Source: Planctomycetota bacterium (lineage in GTDB: Bacteria > Planctomycetota > Phycisphaerae > Phycisphaerales > UBA5793). From it: a stretch of 64,000 nt of DNA. The stretch lies in NCBI GenBank assembly GCA_013112555.1, contig JABFGK010000001.1, positions 2,578,581-2,642,580 of the forward strand, read 5' to 3'. A program made the position numbers and the translations under genes. A model generated the notes under the pieces. It was not told where the DNA came from. It saw only the letters and a list, made by a program, of their open reading frames with translations, and did no database searches. This document shows, one piece after another, positions 9,626-17,249 of the stretch; the stretch's first letter is position 1, and each line of letters opens with the position of its first letter.

Positions 9626-10548
9626 GCACGCGCAAGAGCAATAGCACATCCAGCAAAGCCGGCCAAACGACTGACCACCACGATCCCAAGCCGGGCGCGG
9701 CAGCATCCTCGCCAGAGGAGGCCGACGCTCACACCAACCGGGCCGATGCAGACGACCCGCAGACCTCGCTCACAACCACGGCCGATGAGTCTGACTCATC
9801 ATCATCAACATCGTCATCAACTTCTGATTCCAGCAGCGCACAGATCCTCCCGGCCGAGCCGGGCTGGATGTCGCGACGCCCGGCGACCGAACCGGCACTC
9901 ACCCGTCAGAAGCGAGGCAAGGGCACCATCCGGCGACTGGCTCGGCGACTGGCCGGCGGGGATGACTCCTCCGAAGCCATGACGGCCCTGGCCCGCGTCG
10001 CCGCTGACCTCCGCCGAACAACCGACCGTGCCTCCGTCTCCGTGGCCGTCACATCAACCGGCCCCGGCAATCGAATCGAACTGACGGCCATCGGGCTGGC
10101 CACCCTCTGGGCTCGATGGGAACACAATACGCTCCTGCTCGATGCAGCCGGCCTCACCCCGGTCAGTGCCATCAGCCGGACCTCGTTGGATGAGCTGGCC
10201 GAGGCACTGGCACGCGGCAGCGATCTCCCGGCGCCCCCGCTGCTCACGTCAGCGCTCGAACGGCTCGAAGTCATTGCCACAACTTCCGCAGCGTCACTGG
10301 CCCGCCTCAGTGAGACCGGCCAACTGGCCTTTTTGATGGAAGCATTGCGCAGCCGCTATGAACGGATCGTCTGGGCCTTGCCACCGGTCGGGTCAGCCGG
10401 CTGGGCCGTCTGCCTGGCCGATGGGATCATCGATCAGGTCATCCTCTCGGCCTGCCGTGGCAAAGCGAATCGTGCACGCATCGCTGATGCTGCCACCCAA
10501 CTCGCCGCCTCCGGCAAGCCGCCGCTGCAACTCTTCTGGCACGGGTGA
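9622..10548 (+). CDS. Degenerate BY-kinase/CpsD-like protein lacking a Walker A motif, copy 2
   Basis: The 308-residue product has a disordered Ser/Thr/Asp-rich N-terminus (1-75), a basic segment (90-112) and a C-terminal domain matching the protein at 5248-5979. The strand SVSVAVTST (138-146) is followed by GPGNRIELTAIGLATLWARW, where a P-loop would be, with no GK[S/T]. The next strand NTLLLDAAG (169-177) still resembles Walker A-prime. YERIVWALPPVG corresponds to FERIVVAAPSME in copy 1, and both end in W-H-D/G. The start codon overlaps the co-polymerase stop. I infer a catalytically dead partner that binds the co-polymerase. Two independent copies sharing the same loss argue against random decay. 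Confidence 0.7.
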   Translation: MSTRKSNSTSSKAGQTTDHHDPKPGAAASSPEEADAHTNRADADDPQTSLTTTADESDSSSSTSSSTSDSSSAQILPAEPGWMSRRPATEPALTRQKRGKGTIRRLARRLAGGDDSSEAMTALARVAADLRRTTDRASVSVAVTSTGPGNRIELTAIGLATLWARWEHNTLLLDAAGLTPVSAISRTSLDELAEALARGSDLPAPPLLTSALERLEVIATTSAASLARLSETGQLAFLMEALRSRYERIVWALPPVGSAGWAVCLADGIIDQVILSACRGKANRARIADAATQLAASGKPPLQLFWHG

Positions 10549-10637
10549 TCCGGGTGCGCAACCCGCTTTACTGCGATGGTCACGACTCGTCGATCAGTTC
10601 GGCACACCACCCGTTGCGGGTATAGCATCTCCCCGCT

Positions 10638-11891
10638 ATGCCGGACGGAACACGAGACATCACGAATCACGCATCGACTCCCACCTCCGACGTGCCGCAG
10701 CCCGTCATCGAAAACGCACTGGTCATCCACCTATTCCTCGGGCGCGAAGCCGGCGGGATTACCAGCGCCATGGGTCAGTGGATCCCGGCCCAGATGGAAG
10801 CCGGCTGGCGGCACCTGGCCTTTTGCCTCCGACCCGGGGCCGTCGAGCGCGAAATGGAACGCTTTGCCGTCCCGGCCGTCGTCGCCGACAACGGCCGAGG
10901 GTACTCCACCCCCAAGCGCTTCTTTCACAAACTGCGCACCGAACTCCGCTCGCTCGGGCCGGCGATCATCCACGCCCACAATCCCGCCGCCCAGTTCTAC
11001 GCTGCCTGGCAACAACCGCGCCACGCCGAGCACCGCTGGCGCGTCGTGCGCACCGTCCATGCTGACTCCCGCCTGGAGATGAAACACAATCTCTCACTCC
11101 CCGGTCGACTCTTCTGGAACACGGCCTCTGCCTGGTCGATGGCGCATACCGACGGGCTGATCTGCATCCATGAGCATGTCCGTCAATGCCTGCCGACGAA
11201 GTACCAACAACAGGCCGTCGTCATGCCCAACGGTCTCAATGCTGCCGAAATCGAAAACTCAACCAAACCCCTGCCGACCGACCTGGCCGACTGGCTCGGG
11301 TCCGATGACATCCCCATGGTGCTGTCCATCGGCCGACTTGTTGACATCAAGCGATTCGATTGGGTCATCGACTGCTGGGCCAAAACGAAGACGGCACGGA
11401 ATCACGCAAGACTCGTCATCCTCGGTGAAGGGACGCAACGGGCTGCCCTGCAACAGCAGATTGAATCGCTCGGGTTGCAGGACTGCGTGCGGCTGCAACA
11501 CTGGACGGCTGACATTGCCCCGATCCTCAAGCGATCGTGCCTGACGGTCGTGGCCAGCAAGAGCGAAACCGGCCCGCTCGTCCTGCTCGAATCGATGGCA
11601 GCCGGTGCCGCATCCATTGCGACCCCCGTGGGCATTGTGCCCGATGTGATCGAGGAAGGAGTCACTGGCTGGATGATCGACCATCCGGACGATGCGAATC
11701 GGGCGGCCGATTCCGAGTGTCAGCAACTCGCTTCGTTGCTGGATCGCTTGCTTTCAGAGCCGGCCACACTCGAGGAAGCCGGGCGTTGTGCTCGGCGTCG
11801 CCTGGCCGAAACCCACAGCCACACGGCTGCCGCTGCTCGCCGCGCCGAGTTCTATAACCGTGTGCTGCAGCCCACCGGCAAGCCCGACTAA
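10638..11891 (+). CDS. Glycosyltransferase family 4 (GT-B fold)
   Basis: A 417-residue enzyme with both GT-B halves. The N-terminal half has NALVIHLFLGREAGGITSAM (about 30-50) and the hinge HADSRLEMKHNLSLPGR. The donor-binding half has PMVLSIGRLVDIKRFDWVID (about 225-244), LVILGEG, and the E-x7-E type region SKSETGPLVLLESMAAGA (about 305-322), which is the signature of retaining GT4 enzymes. It lies 89 bases after the second kinase-like gene on the same strand and probably belongs to the same exopolysaccharide operon. Substrate is unknown. It differs from the partial enzyme at 1-960, so the locus uses at least two glycosyltransferases. Confidence 0.9.
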   Translation: MPDGTRDITNHASTPTSDVPQPVIENALVIHLFLGREAGGITSAMGQWIPAQMEAGWRHLAFCLRPGAVEREMERFAVPAVVADNGRGYSTPKRFFHKLRTELRSLGPAIIHAHNPAAQFYAAWQQPRHAEHRWRVVRTVHADSRLEMKHNLSLPGRLFWNTASAWSMAHTDGLICIHEHVRQCLPTKYQQQAVVMPNGLNAAEIENSTKPLPTDLADWLGSDDIPMVLSIGRLVDIKRFDWVIDCWAKTKTARNHARLVILGEGTQRAALQQQIESLGLQDCVRLQHWTADIAPILKRSCLTVVASKSETGPLVLLESMAAGAASIATPVGIVPDVIEEGVTGWMIDHPDDANRAADSECQQLASLLDRLLSEPATLEEAGRCARRRLAETHSHTAAAARRAEFYNRVLQPTGKPD

Positions 11892-11912
11892 GTGGTGCAC
11901 ATCCCTGACCAA

Positions 11913-11936
11913 CCCCACGGATCTGAATCCGTGGGG
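11913..11936. repeat. Palindromic hairpin CCCCACGGAT/ATCCGTGGGG
   Basis: A 10-bp perfect stem with a CTGA loop lies 22 bases after the glycosyltransferase stop. It is not followed by a T-tract, so it is not a standard intrinsic terminator. A near-identical hairpin occurs at 17127-17149. Confidence 0.6.
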
Positions 11937-12132
11937 TCTCGGTGCCCCCCCTCCAACCGGCACAACCCCTGCAATCCGCAGACGCATCACAGACGGCACA
12001 GCGCGCCTATCCCAGCGCGCTTCTGCAGTTTGAACACGACCATCGTCTGCACACAGCGTCTCTGTATGCGAAGGTTAACACGTGGGTGACTGAGACGATT
12101 GTGCCGATGCCGGAACATGGAGGAGTGAGGCT

Positions 12133-13344
12133 ATGAACTCGAGCAGGACCACTACCCCGATGCGATCCCGAATCCTGATTGCCGGCCTCCTGGTACCGGC
12201 CATGATGGCCCTGAGCTGGCCCTCCAACGCACAAATGTCTGACAGAGCGACCGGCATGCGGGGACGGGTCACCAGGCGGACCCGGCTGCCTGACAAGTCA
12301 CAGGATAACACGAAGCTGTGGGTCCACGGTGCCATCCATGCACCGGACAAGGTCGCCGGACTCGGGGCTGCCGGGGCCAGAGGCATTATCGATCTGCGCA
12401 AGGTCAAAAACGCCGACGAGGTCATCACTCGACTTGAGGAGTACAGACAACTCGGCATCGGCGTCTGCATCACCGTCCGCTGGCAAAGCCAGGACGGGAC
12501 GCACCATCTCGACACCCCGCCGACGGAAGAGGAATCGGACCATGCCGTCGCCACGCTGATGACGGCACTGACATCCGAACCGGCCAAGGCGCTGGCCGGA
12601 AAACTCTGGGTGCAGTTCTACAACGAACTCACGGCAGCCAGCCGGATCGATCCCAAAGACGCCGATGCGATGTTCGAGTTTGCCACGCGGGCAACACTCC
12701 AGATTCGCAAGGACGCCCCGTTCGTCAAGATCTGCGGGCCGGCCCTGACCGTGTCCCAGTTGCAATACAAGGACCCGAACAGGCTCCGCGCTCGCCAGCG
12801 TGAGCGCTACAACCTCCGTCAGCGAATCATCGAGTGGACGGCCAAGTATGCCGATGCGGCCGATGTTCATGCCCATGTCGATGGGCCCGCGGCTGCCACT
12901 GAGGCCATCCGTTCCCTCCGAGCGCTGCTTGATGAGCGGGACAACGGACCGAATGTCAAGATTGTCGCCATGGAATGGAGTGCCGCACGCTATCCCGATC
13001 GCACGGATACCGCCGGCGCACAAAAAGCCGTCAAGGATGTCTGGGCGGCCATCCAGGCCGAAGGCGTCACGATCGGTGCCTACGGGTCGCTCTACCCGGC
13101 ACTCACCTCAGGTGAAGCGTTTCAGTGGCAGTCAATCTGTAAGAGCGATGGTAAACCCAACGAGCCGTTCTTCACCACCCTCAGCGAACTCGCAGCCTCC
13201 GGTGGCGAGAACGCTGCGACGAATGACAAGGTCCAGAAGAAGGCACGAGGCTCCGCACGGCGACTTACTCGCGCGCGCCGAGTCTCCCGTCAATCGTCAG
13301 CAAAGCGCCGGGGTTCTGGCCTGCGAGGTCGAACATCGCGATGA
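12133..13344 (+). CDS. Secreted TIM-barrel glycosidase-like protein of unknown specificity
   Basis: The 403-residue product has a signal peptide (RSRILIAGLLVPAMMALSWP, cleavage after SNAQ) and a domain resembling clan GH-A glycosidases. KLWVQFYNELTAA (158-169) has an Asn-Glu pair where the acid/base sits, and KIVAMEWSA (276-284) has a Glu near the expected nucleophile position. Alternating strand/helix segments such as IIDLRKVKN and VCITVRWQS fit a barrel. Its place at the end of the exopolysaccharide operon fits trimming of the polymer. The last ~35 residues are Arg/Ser-rich and are encoded opposite the 3' end of the ferritin gene. That tail looks like read-through into antisense sequence rather than a folded domain. 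The enzymatic assignment is inference. Confidence 0.72.
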   Translation: MNSSRTTTPMRSRILIAGLLVPAMMALSWPSNAQMSDRATGMRGRVTRRTRLPDKSQDNTKLWVHGAIHAPDKVAGLGAAGARGIIDLRKVKNADEVITRLEEYRQLGIGVCITVRWQSQDGTHHLDTPPTEEESDHAVATLMTALTSEPAKALAGKLWVQFYNELTAASRIDPKDADAMFEFATRATLQIRKDAPFVKICGPALTVSQLQYKDPNRLRARQRERYNLRQRIIEWTAKYADAADVHAHVDGPAAATEAIRSLRALLDERDNGPNVKIVAMEWSAARYPDRTDTAGAQKAVKDVWAAIQAEGVTIGAYGSLYPALTSGEAFQWQSICKSDGKPNEPFFTTLSELAASGGENAATNDKVQKKARGSARRLTRARRVSRQSSAKRRGSGLRGRTSR

Positions 13345-13753
13345 TCTCGCCGGCTGAACTTTCTTCCTCAACCTGCTCGTCAATGAACCACCGAAGGTGA
13401 CTCACGGTCGCGTAGTCCTTCTCGCTCTGTGCCAACTCGTACATCTTGTGGATCCGTGCCGTCACGGCCTGCTCATGCTCGAGTGCCTGTTGAAACGTAT
13501 CGCGGGGCGTGCCGAAGTCACCCGTCGGGGCCGGGATCGCACCCAACGCCACCGACGACCCGCGGTCATGAACGTACTCGAGTAACCGCATGGCATGACC
13601 AACCTCCTCTTCGGCCTGGTGCTTCATCCACTTGGCACACCCCGGCAGGCTCGACTCGTCGAAGTGAGCCGACATGGCCAGGTAGACATATGCCGAGGCC
13701 AGTTCGAAGTTGATCTGATCGTTAAACGCTGCCTGCAATGTTGCGCTGAGCAT
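13265..13753 (-). CDS. ftnA: Non-haem ferritin
   Basis: A 162-residue four-helix ferritin. The ferroxidase ligands are visible: Glu17 (NFELASAYVY), Glu49/50 and His53 (EEEVGHA), Glu94 (LEHEQAVT) and Gln127 (DEQVEEE), at the spacing of bacterial FtnA. It stores iron in a 24-subunit shell in the cytoplasm. I start at ATG 13753, which has AGGAG at good spacing and gives the usual ferritin N-terminus (MLSATLQAAFNDQINFE). A longer frame to 13813 adds a tail that is not ferritin-like. Its 3' end overlaps the convergent secreted glycosidase-like gene by 80 bases. Confidence 0.95.
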   Translation of the reverse strand: MLSATLQAAFNDQINFELASAYVYLAMSAHFDESSLPGCAKWMKHQAEEEVGHAMRLLEYVHDRGSSVALGAIPAPTGDFGTPRDTFQQALEHEQAVTARIHKMYELAQSEKDYATVSHLRWFIDEQVEEESSAGEIIAMFDLAGQNPGALLTIDGRLGARE

Positions 13754-13968
13754 ATCACGGTTCTCCTGATATTGATGATCATCACCCTGAGCGAGCGGAC
13801 TTCCCGCCGTCATCCACTATAGCAGTCGATGAATCACCGTAACGGCGGGTCACCTCGGAATGGGGGGGGCCTCTGGGACTCGAGGCCAGGACGGAAACAA
13901 GCCGGTTCCGACAACCGAGCGCTGCGAGATCGGCTCGCCCCGATCGTGCATCCTCAGGCCCAGGCGAT

Positions 13969-14976
13969 CTACTGATTGGCCAAATGCGCTTCAGCCCGAC
14001 ACGTCCCGCACCACAACTCACTGGCTGCCAGAAAGGCATTCACATCTTGAATCGCACGCAGCGAGCCGACTTGCCCGCTGTCGCGGCGCCGATCCAGCGC
14101 ATCAAGTCGAGGCCGGGCAATTCGCTGAAAACGCTCCTCAAACATCTGGTACTCCGGGCTGTTCTGCGTCGAGGCATACTTCGTCTTGAGCAACTTCTCC
14201 ACCTGTTCAATTCGAGACTCCGGGTGCGGGTGCGTGCTCAAAAACTCCGGCGGTAACGACGAACTTGCCTGAGCCGCCTCGTTCAGAATCTGCATCACCT
14301 GCAACTGACCGGCCGGGTCATATCCTGCCCGCGACATATACCGCATCCCCAGCCGATCCGACTCGAGTTCCTGATCTCGGCTGAACTTCAGGAGATAGCC
14401 CTGCCCCCCAACGCCGACCAGAACCCCAGTTAACTGCGAGTAATCCGAATCCTTCGTCACCTGGGTCGCAATCGCGCCCAGAATTGACACGCCGGCTGCC
14501 TGCGCCATCCGATCGTTGATGTGCCGAGCCGTCACGTGCCCGATCTCATGGCCGAGCACACCTGCCAACTGGGCCTCATTCGACATCATCGTCATCAGCC
14601 CCTCGGACATGAACACCTTCCCACCCGGCAAGGCAAACGCATTGATGACCTCGCTGTCCAGCAGCGTGAACTCCCAGGGCAGATCCGGGCTGTCCCCCTC
14701 CGTGTACTGCATCATCTCCATGCCGACCTGTTCAACATACGAGCGGAGTTGTGCATCCGGCACCACGCCCCCGTACTCCTCAACGAGTTGCGGCATTGCC
14801 TCGGCCCCGAGCGCGATCTCCTGATCCGGCTTGAGGAAGTTGAGCTGCGACCGACCGGTGGCCGGGTTCGTCGTGCAGCCCGTCTGGGTCACGGCAAGAA
14901 CCGCTGCTGCAATCGCAAATACACAGCCGGTCCGCCCGATGAAAAACCTACCTTGATGGTGTCCTGTACGCTTCAT
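13969..14976 (-). CDS. M48 family metallopeptidase lipoprotein (BepA/LoiP-like)
   Basis: A 335-residue zinc peptidase. The N-terminus has a hydrophobic signal and a lipobox-like QTGC at residues 31-34, then TNPATGRSQLNF, typical of periplasmic M48 proteins. INAFALPGGKVFMSEGL (111-127) precedes the zinc motif HEIGH (143-147). The third ligand is in ELESDRLGMRYMSRAGYDP. The family degrades or refolds outer-membrane proteins. The ATG at 14976 is preceded by a perfect AGGAGG. It is divergent from the ubiE-like gene, 81 bases away. Confidence 0.93.
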   Translation of the reverse strand: MKRTGHHQGRFFIGRTGCVFAIAAAVLAVTQTGCTTNPATGRSQLNFLKPDQEIALGAEAMPQLVEEYGGVVPDAQLRSYVEQVGMEMMQYTEGDSPDLPWEFTLLDSEVINAFALPGGKVFMSEGLMTMMSNEAQLAGVLGHEIGHVTARHINDRMAQAAGVSILGAIATQVTKDSDYSQLTGVLVGVGGQGYLLKFSRDQELESDRLGMRYMSRAGYDPAGQLQVMQILNEAAQASSSLPPEFLSTHPHPESRIEQVEKLLKTKYASTQNSPEYQMFEERFQRIARPRLDALDRRRDSGQVGSLRAIQDVNAFLAASELWCGTCRAEAHLANQ

Positions 14977-15057
14977 GACAGCCTCCTGCATGGATTGATC
15001 CCTCGATCCGCAGAGCAACCGGATCGTTGTGAGCATCTCACAGGATATGATGGATCA

Positions 15058-15876
15058 GTGAACAAGACACGGCCCATCTCGACGGATTCCACAGTCTGGA
15101 CCCCCGAAGCACTCGACCGGCCCCATGACGAGGCTGACAAGGCCCAGCGCGTCAATACCATGTTTGCGGCCATTGCCGAGTCCTACGACCTCAATAACCG
15201 CGTTCACTCCCTCTGGCGCGATCAGGCCTGGCGACGCAAAGGCGTCACACTCGCGCGGGTGAAACCCGGGACCGACGACATCGTGGACGTTGCCTGTGGC
15301 ACCGGTGACCTCTCCCTTGCCTTTGCCCGGGCACACCCAGCCTCCGTCACCGGGATCGACTTCGTCCCGAAAATGGTCGAACTGGCGACGGCAAAGGGGG
15401 CTCGAGCGCAGCCGGACCTCGACACCACGTCGATACACTTCATGGTCGGCGACGCCATGAACCTGCCGCTGGCCGATGCATGCGCCGACGTCGTCTCCAT
15501 CGCATTCGGCATCCGCAATGTCAGTGACCCGGACCAAGCCCTGTCCGAGTTTCGCCGTATCCTCCGCCCCGGTGGACGGCTGTTGATCCTCGAGTTCGGC
15601 CTTCCCTCGAATCCGGTCCTTCGCGGCCTGTACAACTTCTACTTCAATCGCATCATGCCCTGGACCGCCACCCTGATCAGCCGCGATCGCACCGGTGCCT
15701 ACAAATATCTGCCCCGCTCGGTCAACACCTTCATCCCCAAAGACGAGATGCTTGCTCGAATGGCCAACGCCGGTTTCGGGCAGTGTGCATGCCACCCGCT
15801 CACGTTCGGTGTTTGTCTGGCGTACCTCGGAGCGGTGTCAGGCAATCCCCGATCGCAACCGGCCGATAACGTCTGA
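15058..15876 (+). CDS. ubiE: UbiE/MenG quinone C-methyltransferase
   Basis: A 272-residue SAM-dependent methyltransferase. AAIAESYDLNNRVHSLWRDQ is the UbiE/COQ5 signature near the N-terminus. DVACGTGDLSLAFA is SAM motif I. IAFGIRNVSDPDQALSEFRRILRPGGRLL covers motifs II and III, and YKYLPRSVNTF matches the C-terminal family motif. It methylates demethylmenaquinone or the ubiquinone precursor; the quinone type cannot be told from this window. The start is probably GTG 15058. An in-frame ORF extends far upstream over the antisense peptidase gene and is not credible. It is divergent from the M48 peptidase gene. Confidence 0.93.
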   Translation: MNKTRPISTDSTVWTPEALDRPHDEADKAQRVNTMFAAIAESYDLNNRVHSLWRDQAWRRKGVTLARVKPGTDDIVDVACGTGDLSLAFARAHPASVTGIDFVPKMVELATAKGARAQPDLDTTSIHFMVGDAMNLPLADACADVVSIAFGIRNVSDPDQALSEFRRILRPGGRLLILEFGLPSNPVLRGLYNFYFNRIMPWTATLISRDRTGAYKYLPRSVNTFIPKDEMLARMANAGFGQCACHPLTFGVCLAYLGAVSGNPRSQPADNV

Positions 15877-16131
15877 TCGGCTGCTGAATCCTGAGTCATT
15901 GCGCGCGTTACCGGACACTGACCGGTGTGTTCGAGCGGTGGGCCCGAACGCGTCGATGATGTCTGTCTCAAAGGTGAAGCAGCGCGCGTGCCTGCCCGGC
16001 GGCTTGGAGGGTCGAGCGGGTCAGGACCATGAGGCAACGCGTTTTCTGACAAGTCTGCTTGGATATTCAAAAACCAACAGGTTGTGCCCGGGCGGAGGTA
16101 CCCGGATCGACCACGACAAGGAGGTCGTCCG

Positions 16132-16920
16132 GTGAACCAGGAAGTTCTCATAGAACGACTGTTTCAAGCCCTGGTCAATGGGAATCGGAGCGCCGCTCGT
16201 GAGATTGTGGCCGAGACGCTGCAGGCAGGGATCTCAGCAGAGGAAGTGCTCTCCGATTTGTTCTGGCCAACACTCACCCTGCTGAACAAGCTCCATCGTG
16301 CTGATCAACTCGCCATGATGGGGCACCACTTTGCCACCCGGTTGCTCCGATCGCTGGCCGATCAGATGCAACTACGGCTGCAGCGTCACCCATCGCTGAG
16401 CAAGCGAGTCCTGATTGTCTGCGGTCCGACCGAGCAAAACGAACTCGCTGCCTGCATGGCTGCCGACCTCGTCGAAGCACGGGGGTTCGATGTGTCGTTT
16501 GCCGGCGGGGGCGTGCCGGCCGATGAAGTCATGGCACGCGTCGGCGAACATCGACCCGACACGCTGTTGATCTTCTCATCGTCTGCCCGCGATCTGCCCG
16601 ACATTCGGCGCATGATTGATCGGCTGCATGAGATGAACGTCTGCCCACATATGCAGATCGTTGTCGGCGGCGGCGTGTTCAATCGTGCAGACGGCCTGGC
16701 TGAGGAAATCGGGGCCGACCTGTTCGTTTCCGAACTCGGTGAGATTGCATCCGAACTTGTCGAAAATGCCGATGTTCGCGCCAGCCCGGGTCAGCGCACC
16801 GTCGGCCGAAAACGACGCAGCAACGACAGCAACGTGGCCGGCTCATGCGGCATTGACAACTGTGACGAGGACGACGATCGGGACGAGGAAGTCCGTCGTA
16901 TACACACGGACGCTGCGTGA
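16132..16920 (+). CDS. B12-binding-like protein with helical cap, degenerate cobalamin motif
   Basis: The 262-residue product has two domains like CarH/MetH-type regulators or shuttle proteins: a four-helix cap (about 1-80, ending GHHFATRLLRSLADQM) and a Rossmann domain (about 85-225: RVLIVCGPTEQNELAACMAA, VSFAGGGVPADEVMA, MQIVVGGGVFNRADGLAEEI). The cobalamin-ligating D-x-H-x-x-G is absent: the equivalent loop reads PTEQNELA, with no His. It may bind cobalamin base-on, bind another ligand or have lost binding. The tail is acidic and Asp-rich. GTG 16132 is preceded by AAGGAGG. There is no DNA-binding domain, so a direct MerR-type repressor role is unlikely. Confidence 0.75.
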   Translation: MNQEVLIERLFQALVNGNRSAAREIVAETLQAGISAEEVLSDLFWPTLTLLNKLHRADQLAMMGHHFATRLLRSLADQMQLRLQRHPSLSKRVLIVCGPTEQNELAACMAADLVEARGFDVSFAGGGVPADEVMARVGEHRPDTLLIFSSSARDLPDIRRMIDRLHEMNVCPHMQIVVGGGVFNRADGLAEEIGADLFVSELGEIASELVENADVRASPGQRTVGRKRRSNDSNVAGSCGIDNCDEDDDRDEEVRRIHTDAA

Positions 16921-16976
16921 TGACGACCACGCAGTAGACCGACGTTCGATGTCCCATTCCGAACACAAAACACACA

Positions 16977-17012
16977 CGCCCCGTGATCCATGACGATCGC
17001 GGGGCGTTTGCT
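16977..17012 (+). terminator. Probable intrinsic terminator after the B12-binding-like gene
   Basis: CGCCCCG at 16977-16983 pairs with CGGGGCG at 17000-17006, followed by TTTGCT. The T-tract is short, so activity is likely but not certain. Confidence 0.55.
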
Positions 17013-17063
17013 ATTAATCGGCTCACCCACCCCCTCGCTCGGCTCACAGCACCCTCACTCGTC

Positions 17064-17083
17064 ATTCCCGCGCACGCGGGAAT
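17064..17083. repeat. Dispersed palindrome ATTCCCGCG/CGCGGGAAT
   Basis: Nine-bp perfect arms with a CA loop, flanked by GTC and CCAGG. Related palindromes are at 35966-35985, 60805-60824 and 60904-60923. It belongs to the widespread class of short intergenic palindromes. Confidence 0.7.
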
Positions 17084-17126
17084 CCAGGTGAGACGCAGTG
17101 ACGTCCGTAGATTCAAATAGATCGAA

Positions 17127-17149
17127 CCCCACGGATTGGAATCCGTGGG
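17127..17149. repeat. Second copy of the CCCCACGGAT hairpin
   Basis: A nine-bp stem nearly identical to the hairpin at 11913-11936, including the preceding AA. It lies in the spacer between the B12-binding-like gene and lepA. Confidence 0.55.
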
Positions 17150-17172
17150 CTTGGCTCGGATTGGTCATGATC

Positions 17173-17196
17173 AGTAGTAGTAGTAGTAGTAGTAGG
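17173..17196. repeat. (AGT)8 trinucleotide microsatellite
   Basis: Eight perfect AGT units, 54 bases downstream of the lepA stop on the opposite strand. Such tracts can change length by slippage. No reading frame depends on it. Confidence 0.8.
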
Positions 17197-17249
17197 TCAG
17201 GACGAGGTCCCCCGAGTCCTGACGAAAAAGCCGTTGAAAGCGAAAACTC

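Noticed and set aside
14521-15057. N-terminal extension of the ubiE frame over the peptidase gene
   Set aside because: It is antisense to the M48 coding region. The methyltransferase begins at GTG 15058 with the expected N-terminus.
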